The translations under genes and the position numbers were made by a program. The notes under the pieces are model-generated. The model worked only from the letters and a program-made list of their open reading frames with translations, ran no database searches and was not told the origin of the DNA. Positions 7,855-13,976 of a stretch of 13,976 nt of DNA are shown here, piece after piece. Each line of letters begins with the position of its first letter. Position 1 is the first letter of the stretch. The stretch is from Bacteroidales bacterium (GTDB taxonomy: Bacteria > Bacteroidota > Bacteroidia > Bacteroidales > UBA1715): NCBI GenBank assembly GCA_017618935.1, contig JAFZTG010000214.1, forward strand, positions 1 through 13,976, in the 5' to 3' direction.

Positions 7855-8090
7855 TTATTTCTTGAATGCAACAAAAAAGTGTATTCATTATTATAATGTA
7901 TGTTGCAACAAAAAAAGTAATCCTTCTAAATACACTATTTACAGTACTTTCGAGCACATTGACAATTGTTTTCGTTAAGTTTTTTTGAAAAAAAAGCGTC
8001 TTTTTGATTGTATTTCAAAAAATTATGTACCTTTGCGACCCGATTTAATGGGAAAATTATATCTAATAATAAACAAATTAATACAGTAAT
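7855..8090. other. Intergenic region before the ribosomal operon
   Basis: This 236-base gap has no gene. It holds a pair of direct repeats, TGCAACAAAAAA, at 7867 and 7905 (38 bases apart). The same bases form an inverted repeat, TGCAACA (7867-7873) with TGTTGCA (7901-7907), around an inner AT-rich hairpin (7886-7898). No U-run follows on either strand, so it is not a classic terminator. An A/T tract (T7-G-A8, 7980-7995) lies just upstream of the rpsL promoter and could bend DNA or act like an UP element. Confidence 0.4.
8004..8035 (+). promoter_or_regulatory. Promoter of the ribosomal protein operon
   Basis: TACCTTTG at 8028-8035 is an exact TAnnTTTG -7 box. TTG at 8004-8006 lies 21 bases upstream, the same spacing as at ychF; TTG at 8008-8010 (17 bases) is an alternative. 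An A/T tract lies directly upstream. Transcription should begin near 8041-8044, giving an A/T-rich leader of about 50 nt, longer than for the other genes here. No Shine-Dalgarno site precedes the rpsL ATG. Confidence 0.62.
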
Positions 8091-8474
8091 ATGCCTACAA
8101 TACAGCAGTTAGTAAGAAAAGGTAGAACTGAATTGGTGGACAAAAGTAAGTCTCCCGCATTAGGTTCTTGCCCACAAAAAAGAGGTGTATGTGTTCGTGT
8201 TTACACAACAACGCCTAAGAAACCTAATTCTGCAATGCGTAAGGTTGCTCGTGTTCGTTTAACTAACGGCAAAGAAGTAAATGCTTACATTCCGGGAGAA
8301 GGTCACAAACTTCAAGAACACTCAATCGTTTTAGTACGTGGCGGTCGTGTGAAAGACTTGCCAGGTGTGCGTTATCACTTAGTGAGAGGTGCATTGGATT
8401 CATCGGGTGTGGAAGGAAGATTGCAATCACGCTCTAAATATGGAGCAAAACGTCCAAAAGAAGCAAAAAAATAA
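8091..8474 (+). CDS. rpsL: 30S ribosomal protein S12
   Basis: S12 sits at the decoding centre of the small subunit and helps control accuracy. All 127 residues align with the family. They include the PNSAM loop with Lys43 and Lys44 (counting Met), the sites where streptomycin-resistance changes arise, here unchanged. [13 protein letters not shown] carries Lys88 and Asp89, the latter being the residue methylthiolated by RimO in other bacteria. The basic tail [13 protein letters not shown] is normal. It is the first gene of the fused str-S10 operon, with rpsG 20 bases downstream. Confidence 0.98.
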   Translation: MPTIQQLVRKGRTELVDKSKSPALGSCPQKRGVCVRVYTTTPKKPNSAMRKVARVRLTNGKEVNAYIPGEGHKLQEHSIVLVRGGRVKDLPGVRYHLVRGALDSSGVEGRLQSRSKYGAKRPKEAKK

Positions 8475-8494
8475 TTTTTAAATAAACATTTTCA

Positions 8495-8971
8495 ATGAGA
8501 AAGAGTAAACCAAAAAAACGAGTAATTCTTCCAGATCCTAAGTTTGGGGATGTGGTAGTAACGAAGTTCGTAAATAATCTTATGCTTGATGGTAAGAAAA
8601 GCATCGCATACGATATTTTTTATGATACGTTAGATATCGTTGAAGAAAAGAAACAAACTCCAGATATGTCTGCATTAGACGTATGGAAAAAGGCCTTAGA
8701 CAATGTTACTCCATTGGTTGAGGTAAAAAGTCGTCGTGTTGGTGGTGCTACATTCCAGATCCCATCTGAAATCCGCCCTGCAAGACGCGAGTCAATCGGT
8801 ATGAAGAATTTGATTTTGTACGCTCGTAAACGTGCTGGTCATTCAATGAAAGACAAATTAGCTGCTGAAATTTTGGCTGCCTTCAACGAAGAAGGTGGAG
8901 CTTTCAAGAAGAAAGACGAAACTCACAGAATGGCAGAAGCGAACAAAGCATTTTCTCACTTCAGATTTTAA
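8495..8971 (+). CDS. rpsG: 30S ribosomal protein S7
   Basis: S7 binds the 3' major domain of 16S rRNA, nucleates head assembly and lines the E site. The 158 residues match the family in length and features: the basic N-terminus MRKSKPKKR, the conserved [16 protein letters not shown] segment, RPARRES and the C-terminal [15 protein letters not shown]. It lies between rpsL (20-base gap) and fusA (12-base gap) in the str operon order. Confidence 0.98.
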   Translation: MRKSKPKKRVILPDPKFGDVVVTKFVNNLMLDGKKSIAYDIFYDTLDIVEEKKQTPDMSALDVWKKALDNVTPLVEVKSRRVGGATFQIPSEIRPARRESIGMKNLILYARKRAGHSMKDKLAAEILAAFNEEGGAFKKKDETHRMAEANKAFSHFRF

Positions 8972-8983
8972 TAGTACCGAAAG

Positions 8984-11074
8984 ATGGCAAAAGTTGATTT
9001 ACATTATACAAGAAATATCGGTATCGCTGCTCACATCGATGCTGGTAAGACTACAACCACTGAACGTATTCTTTATTACACAGGAAAAACTCACAAGATT
9101 GGTGAGGTACACGACGGTGGTGCAACAATGGACTGGATGGTTCAAGAACAAGAACGTGGTATTACTATCTGTTCTGCCGCAACAACTTGTTTTTGGAAAT
9201 ATAAAGGCAATCAATACAAGATAAACATTATCGATACTCCGTGACACGTTGACTTCACTTCCGAGGTTAACCGTTCTCTTCGTATTCTTGATGGTCTTGT
9301 ATTCTTGTTCTCTGCTGTTGATGGTGTTGAACCTCAATCAGAGACTAACTGGCGTTTGGCCGACGGTTACAACGTAACTCGTTTGGGTTTCGTTAACAAA
9401 ATGGACCGTCAAGGTGCCGATTTCTTGAACGTGTGCAAACAAGTTCGTGAAATGTTGGGCGGTAACGCAGTTCCTCTTCAATTGCCAATCGGCGCCGAAG
9501 ATTCTTTCAAGGGCGTTGTTGACCTTGTAAAAGGTGTTGGTATGGTTTGGAACGAGGAAGATCAAGGTATGACATACAAAGAAGTTCCTGTTCCTGAAGA
9601 TATGAAGGCAGAAGTTGCTGAATGGAGAGAAAAACTTCTTGAATCAGTATCAGAATTCGATGATACGTTGATGGAAAAATTCTTCGAAGATCCAGATACG
9701 ATTACCGAAGATGAAATCCTTGCTGCTCTTCGTAAAGCTTGTATCGCTAACAAAGTAATCCCAATGTTGTGTGGTTCTTCGTTTAAGAACAAAGGTGTTC
9801 AAGAATTGTTGAACTATGTTATGGAATTACTTCCTAGCCCACTTGACAAAGAATATATCAAAGGAACTGATCCTAATACAGGTGCTGAAGTACACCGTAA
9901 ACCAGGTGTAGATGATCCTTTCTGCGCATTGGCATTCAAAATCGCAACTGACCCATTCGTAGGTCGTTTGTGCTACTTCCGTGTATATTCAGGTCACTTG
10001 GATGCTGGTTCGTATGTGTACAATACAAGAAGCGGTCAGAAAGAACGCGTTTCTCGTATCTATCAAATGCACGCAAACAAGCAAAATCCTATCGAATTCA
10101 TCGAAGGTGGTGATATTGGCGCAGGCGTAGGTTTCAAAGATGTAAAGACAGGTGATACGTTGTGTGACGAAAAAGCACCTATCGTTCTTGAATCTATGGT
10201 GTTCCCAGAACCAGTTATCGGTATCGCTGTAGAACCTAAGACAAAAGCTGACGTTGATAAGTTGGGTATGGCTTTGGCTAAATTGGCAGAAGAAGATCCT
10301 ACTTTCACGGTAAAATCAGACCAAGAAACAGGTCAAACAGTGATTAGCGGTATGGGTGAGTTGCACTTGGATATCATTATGGACCGTTTGAAACGTGAAT
10401 TCCACGTAGAATGTAACCAAGGTGCTCCTCAAGTTAACTATAAGGAATGTATCACTACTGAGGTTGAACACAGAGAAGTATTCAAGAAACAATCTGGTGG
10501 TCGTGGTAAGTTCGCCGACATCGCATTCAAGTTGGGTCCAGCCGACGAAGGTCACGAAGGATTGCAATTCGAAGACTACGTTAAGGGTGGTAACATTCCT
10601 AAGGAATTTATCCCTTCTATCGAGAAAGGTTTCAAGGCAGCTATGGAAAATGGTGTGTTGGCCGGTTATCCAGTAGAATCAATGAAAGTTCAAGTTATGG
10701 ATGGTTCTTTCCACCCTGTTGACTCTGATGCACTTTCATTCGAAATCTGTGCGAAGATGGCTTACAAAGAAGCTTGCAAGAAAGCGTCTCCAAAGTTGTT
10801 GGAACCAATTATGAAGGTGGAAGTTGTTACTCCAGAAGAATCTATGGGTGACGTTGTAGGTGACTTGAACAAACGTCGTGGTCAAATCCGTGGTATGGAT
10901 TCAAGAAACAATGCGAGTGTTGTTAAGGCATTCGTTCCTCTTGCTGAAATGTTCGGATATGTAACCGACCTTCGTACAATCACTTCAGGTCGTGCAACTT
11001 CAACAATGGAATTTGATCACTTCGAACAAGTTCCGGCAAATATTGCAGAAACAATTATTAATCAACAAAAATAA
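8984..11074 (+). CDS. fusA: Elongation factor G, frame interrupted by TGA at codon 87
   Basis: EF-G is the GTPase that drives translocation and, with RRF, ribosome recycling. Including the internal stop, the frame spans 697 codons, close to the family's ~700 residues. The G domain shows AHIDAGKTT (P-loop, 16-24), RGITI (switch I) and NKMD (138-141). Domains II-V follow complete, with [27 protein letters not shown] and [10 protein letters not shown]. Codon 87, the Gly of DTPGH (G3/switch II, just before the catalytic His), is TGA (9242-9244). GGA to TGA is a single change, and the frame continues unshifted with [13 protein letters not shown]. Read literally this gives an 86-residue stub and a C-terminal piece (possible TTG start at 9305) that lacks the P-loop, and neither could work as EF-G. 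The product is clear; whether the gene is intact in the organism is not. Confidence 0.9.
9242..9244 (+). other. In-frame TGA at the invariant Gly of the EF-G G3 motif
   Basis: The reading is GAT ACT CCG TGA CAC GTT GAC TTC, where every EF-G has Asp-Thr-Pro-Gly-His-Val-Asp-Phe. The frame is the same before and after. The following base is C, the weakest termination context for UGA. A 9-pair stem begins 3 bases further on (9248-9271). Confidence 0.95.
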
Positions 11075-11083
11075 TAAATAGGC

Positions 11084-11389
11084 ATGAGTCAAAGAATTAG
11101 AATTAAATTGAAGTCTTATGACCACAATCTGGTAGACAAGTCTGCCGAAAAGATTGTTAAGACTGTTAAAACTACAGGTGCTGTAGTAAGTGGTCCGATT
11201 CCGCTGCCAACTCACAAGCGAATTTTTACAGTTAACCGTTCTACGCACGTTAACAAGAAAGCTCGTGAACAATTTCAATTATCATCACATGCAAGACTAC
11301 TTGACATTTACAGTAGCTCTTCAAAAACTGTCGATGCATTAATGAAACTTGAGTTGCCAAGTGGTGTAGAAGTTGAAATTAGAGTGTAG
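11084..11389 (+). CDS. rpsJ: 30S ribosomal protein S10
   Basis: S10 lies in the head of the small subunit and, as NusE, also pairs with NusB in antitermination. The 101 residues are standard, with [15 protein letters not shown] at the start, [14 protein letters not shown] in the loop that contacts rRNA, and the C-terminal [16 protein letters not shown]. It begins 9 bases after fusA. In many other bacteria a tuf gene lies at this joint; here the S10 operon follows fusA directly, as is usual in Bacteroidota. Confidence 0.98.
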   Translation: MSQRIRIKLKSYDHNLVDKSAEKIVKTVKTTGAVVSGPIPLPTHKRIFTVNRSTHVNKKAREQFQLSSHARLLDIYSSSSKTVDALMKLELPSGVEVEIRV

Positions 11390-11411
11390 TACATTAAAAT
11401 TGTAAAAAGAG

Positions 11412-12032
11412 ATGCTTGGAATACTAGGTAAAAAAGTAGGTATGACTTCTATCTTCTTGGAAGATGGAAAGAACGTAGCATGTACTGTAATCGAAGCAGG
11501 ACCTTGCGTTGTTACACAAATAAAATCGCAAGAAACCGACGGTTACAATTCAGTGCAAATGGGTTTTGACGATAAGAAAGAAAAGAATACTTCTCGTGCA
11601 GAACTTGGTCATTTCAAAAAAGCGAACACAACTCCAAAACGTGAAGTTGTTGAATTTAGAAACTTCGATAAAGAAGTAAATCTTGGTGACATATTATCTG
11701 TTGCTGATATTTTGGCAGAAGGTGATTGGCTCGATATTACTGGAACAACCAAAGGACGTGGTTTCCAAGGTGTTGTAAAACGTCATGGATTCGGCGGTGT
11801 TGGTGAGGCTACTCACGGTCAGGATGACCGTCAACGTGCTCCTGGTTCTATCGGTGCTTGTTCTACTCCTTCTCGTGTATTCAAAGGTATGCGCATGGGT
11901 GGTCAAATGGGTGGCAACCAAGTAAAGGTTGAAAATCTTCAAGTAATGAAGGTATTACCAGAAAAGAATGTAGTATTAGTAAAAGGTGCTGTACCTGGAG
12001 CTAAAGGTGGATATTTAATAATGACTAAGTAA
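11412..12032 (+). CDS. rplC: 50S ribosomal protein L3
   Basis: L3 starts large-subunit assembly and sends a loop toward the peptidyl-transferase centre. The 206-residue product has the family landmarks [15 protein letters not shown], the [19 protein letters not shown] stretch and RMGGQMGG, whose Gln165 corresponds to the PrmB methylation site of E. coli L3. The A-rich AAAAAGAG before the ATG is a weak possible ribosome site. rplD follows after 1 base, which suggests coupled translation. Confidence 0.98.
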   Translation: MLGILGKKVGMTSIFLEDGKNVACTVIEAGPCVVTQIKSQETDGYNSVQMGFDDKKEKNTSRAELGHFKKANTTPKREVVEFRNFDKEVNLGDILSVADILAEGDWLDITGTTKGRGFQGVVKRHGFGGVGEATHGQDDRQRAPGSIGACSTPSRVFKGMRMGGQMGGNQVKVENLQVMKVLPEKNVVLVKGAVPGAKGGYLIMTK

Positions 12033-12033
12033 G

Positions 12034-12663
12034 ATGGAAATAGCAGTAAAAGATATACAAGGTAAGGAAACCGGAAAGAAGATAACTCTTGACGATTCTG
12101 TATTTGGCATCGAGCCAAATGAACACGCTGTTTACTTGGATGTGAAAGCTATCTTAGCTAACAAACGTCAGGGTACACACGCTTCAAAGGAAAAAAGCAT
12201 GCTTTCTGGTAGTACAAAGAAGTTGAAAAGACAAAAAGGTACTGGTGGCGCTCGTGCAGGTAGTATCAAGAACCCATTGTTCCGTGGTGGAGCAAGAGTT
12301 TTCGGTCCTCAACCAAGAGATTACTCTGAAAAAGTAAACAAGAAAGTAAAAGAATTAGCTCGTAAGTCAGCTTTGTCTGCAAAGGTAAAAGATAATGAAG
12401 TAATCGTTGTTGAAGACTTCACTTTCGAAGCTCCAAAGACAAAACAGATGGTAGAATTCAAGAAAAATTTCGGCTTGGATGACAAAAACTCATTGTTAGT
12501 GTTGGCAAATCCAAATAATAATGTATATTTGTCAGCCAGAAATTTACAGGGGTTCTCTGTTGTAAGTGCTTCAGAATTAAACACTTACGAAATTTTAAGA
12601 GCTAAGAATTTGATCCTTTGTGAAGGTTCTGTAGAAGAAATTGTTAAAACTTTAAATAAATAA
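12034..12663 (+). CDS. rplD: 50S ribosomal protein L4
   Basis: L4 binds 23S rRNA domain I and lines the exit tunnel. In E. coli it also represses its own operon; no comparable leader is visible here. The 209 residues include the long basic tunnel loop, [15 protein letters not shown] followed by [18 protein letters not shown], and the C-terminal Rossmann-like part ending [18 protein letters not shown]. The gene starts 1 base after rplC and runs into rplW. Confidence 0.98.
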   Translation: MEIAVKDIQGKETGKKITLDDSVFGIEPNEHAVYLDVKAILANKRQGTHASKEKSMLSGSTKKLKRQKGTGGARAGSIKNPLFRGGARVFGPQPRDYSEKVNKKVKELARKSALSAKVKDNEVIVVEDFTFEAPKTKQMVEFKKNFGLDDKNSLLVLANPNNNVYLSARNLQGFSVVSASELNTYEILRAKNLILCEGSVEEIVKTLNK

Positions 12664-12669
12664 TTGGTG

Positions 12670-12960
12670 ATGGAAGTATTGCAAAGACCGATCATAACTG
12701 AAAAGATGTCGAAAAAAGGCGACGCTTTGAACCAATATGGTTTTATCGTTGACAAAACTGCAGACAAAGGTCAAATCAAGAAAGCAGTTGAAGAAATGTA
12801 TGGCGTAACAGTGCTAGCTGTCAACACTATGCGTTACGAAGGTAAGTTAAAAGCTCGTAACACGAAAAACGGATTGACAGTAGGAAGAACAAATGCGTTC
12901 AAGAAGGCAATCGTTACGATTAATAAAGATCAAAAAATAGACTTCTATAGTAATATTTAG
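12670..12960 (+). CDS. rplW: 50S ribosomal protein L23
   Basis: L23 sits at the tunnel exit and is the docking site for trigger factor and SRP. I place the start at the ATG at 12670, giving 96 residues beginning [13 protein letters not shown]. Upstream in-frame TTG (12664) and GTG (12667) codons would add only two residues and make the gene abut the rplD stop. The middle carries [23 protein letters not shown] and the C-terminal part [25 protein letters not shown], as in other Bacteroidota L23 proteins. Confidence 0.96.
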   Translation: MEVLQRPIITEKMSKKGDALNQYGFIVDKTADKGQIKKAVEEMYGVTVLAVNTMRYEGKLKARNTKNGLTVGRTNAFKKAIVTINKDQKIDFYSNI

Positions 12961-12965
12961 TAGAA

Positions 12966-13793
12966 ATGGCAATAAAGAAATTAAAACCAACCACCCCGGG
13001 TCAACGTCACAAGGTTGTTATTGTTGATGAGCAAATTTCGTCAACAAACAAACCTGAAAAATCATTGTTGGCTGTATTAAAGAGTACTGGTGGTAGAGAT
13101 AACACAGGTAAGATGACGATGCGTTATATTGGTGGAGGCCACAAACGCAAATATCGTATCATCGATTTCAAAAGAGATAAAGAAGATATTCAGGCAGAAG
13201 TTGTTTCTATTGAATATGATCCTAATAGAAGTGCGAGAATTTGTTTGGTTCAATACACTGACGGAGAAAAACGCTATATCGTTGCTCCTAACGGTATTCA
13301 AGTTGGACAAAAAATAGTTTCTGGTGCTACTGCGGAACCTGAAATCGGAAACGCATTGTATTTGAAAGATATTCCTCTTGGTACAATTATTCATAATATT
13401 GAATTGACTCCAGGAAGAGGTGCTCAATTGGCACGTAGCGCAGGTTCGTATGCACAATTAGCTTCTCGTGACGGCAAGTATGCAATCATCAAATTGCCTT
13501 CAGGAGAAACAAGAATGGTGCTTGTGACTTGTAAGGCAACTATCGGTTCTGTTTCAAACCCTGAACATTCTTTGGAACAATCAGGTAAGGCAGGTCGTTC
13601 AAGATGGTTGGGTCGTCGTCCACGAAACAGAGGTGTCGTTATGAACCCAGTAGATCACCCAATGGGTGGTGGTGAAGGACGTGCATCTGGAGGTCTTCCT
13701 CGTTCAAGAAAAGGTCTTCCAGCTCGTGGTTATAAGACACGTGCTCCTAAGAAAGCATCAAATAAATTAATCATTGAAAGAAGAAAGAAGTAA
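12966..13793 (+). CDS. rplB: 50S ribosomal protein L2
   Basis: L2 is needed for subunit joining and peptidyl transfer. The 275 residues are complete: the RNA-binding core has [19 protein letters not shown] and [18 protein letters not shown]. The C-terminal active segment reads [17 protein letters not shown], with the conserved His preceding Pro. The Met in DHPMGGGEG, where many bacteria have His, is usual in Bacteroidota. The basic tail ends KLIIERRKK. It starts 5 bases after rplW and rpsS follows after 16 bases. Confidence 0.98.
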   Translation: MAIKKLKPTTPGQRHKVVIVDEQISSTNKPEKSLLAVLKSTGGRDNTGKMTMRYIGGGHKRKYRIIDFKRDKEDIQAEVVSIEYDPNRSARICLVQYTDGEKRYIVAPNGIQVGQKIVSGATAEPEIGNALYLKDIPLGTIIHNIELTPGRGAQLARSAGSYAQLASRDGKYAIIKLPSGETRMVLVTCKATIGSVSNPEHSLEQSGKAGRSRWLGRRPRNRGVVMNPVDHPMGGGEGRASGGLPRSRKGLPARGYKTRAPKKASNKLIIERRKK

Positions 13794-13809
13794 TTAAAAC
13801 GAAGAAACT

Positions 13810-13976
13810 ATGAGTCGTTCTCTAAAAAAAGGACCATATATTGATTTCAACTTGGAGAGAAAAGTTCTTCAAATGAATGAAAGTGGAAAGAAAACCTCTA
13901 TCAAGACGTGGGCACGTGCCTCAATGATTTCGCCAGATTTCGTTGGTCATACAGTATTGGTTCATAATGGAAATAA
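13810..13976 (+). CDS. rpsS: 30S ribosomal protein S19, N-terminal part (runs off the right edge)
   Basis: S19 forms a complex with S13 in the small-subunit head and touches the A-site tRNA. The first 55 codons are present and open to the window edge. They start [19 protein letters not shown] and include [25 protein letters not shown], all typical of the family. The last bases AATAA are codon AAT plus a partial codon, not a stop. The position after rplB is that of the standard S10 operon. Confidence 0.96.
   Translation, partial: MSRSLKKGPYIDFNLERKVLQMNESGKKTSIKTWARASMISPDFVGHTVLVHNGN

Noticed and set aside
7959..7969. TTGACA-like -35 box and ACAATTGT palindrome upstream of rpsL.
   Set aside because: Bacteroidota sigma factors do not use TTGACA/TATAAT, no matching -10 is placed, and a much better TAnnTTTG promoter lies downstream. 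An 8-base palindrome is weak evidence by itself.
9242..9244. Genome-wide recoding of UGA to glycine, as in Gracilibacteria and SR1.
   Set aside because: There is only one in-frame TGA in the whole window, ordinary GGN glycine codons are used throughout, one gene stops at TGA with a coupled downstream start, and the gene content is plainly Bacteroidota.
9242..9271. Selenocysteine insertion site in fusA.
   Set aside because: The position is an invariant Gly with no redox role, and the hairpin loop ACTTCC lacks the G/U features of a bacterial SECIS.

Overview
The window is a 14 kb stretch of an AT-rich genome from the Bacteroidota, probably a Bacteroidales-type organism. Five things point there. 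Promoters match the Bacteroidetes pattern (TTG, about 21 bases, TAnnTTTG). Genes lack clear Shine-Dalgarno sites. The str and S10 ribosomal operons are fused, with no tuf gene between fusA and rpsJ. Glutamine synthetase is of the GSII type. Secreted proteins have signal peptides ending just before Gln, and L2 carries the variant DHPMGGGEG.

Left part (1-1186, minus strand): a cell-envelope cluster read leftward. It holds a two-helix membrane protein, a small outer-membrane beta-barrel protein and the start of a lipoprotein that runs off the window. The genes are packed with a 1-base gap and an ATGA overlap. Between this cluster and ychF lie back-to-back promoters. A perfect 17-base Fur-box-like palindrome supplies the -33 element of both.

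Middle (1271-7854): ychF and a TRIC/UPF0126 channel-like gene form a plus-strand pair. The menaquinone methylase gene ubiE/menG faces them from the minus strand. Divergent from ubiE, a GSII glutamine synthetase gene is followed after 2 bases by a 964-residue exported protein. That protein combines an HEXXH metallopeptidase-like domain, a TolB-like beta-propeller and a probable C-terminal outer-membrane barrel.

Right part (8091-13976): a textbook ribosomal operon, rpsL-rpsG-fusA-rpsJ-rplC-rplD-rplW-rplB-rpsS (the last cut by the window edge), behind a strong Bacteroidetes-type promoter. The surprise is in fusA. Codon 87, the invariant Gly of the G3 motif DTPGH, is TGA instead of GGA, and the frame is intact on both sides. 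EF-G is essential, so this is a base error in the assembly, a real nonsense mutation backed by another EF-G gene, or some form of readthrough. The rest of the window gives no support for genome-wide UGA recoding.

No RNA genes, CRISPR arrays, insertion sequences or phage genes were seen. Apart from the fusA stop, the divergent operator and the large three-domain protein, the content is ordinary housekeeping.
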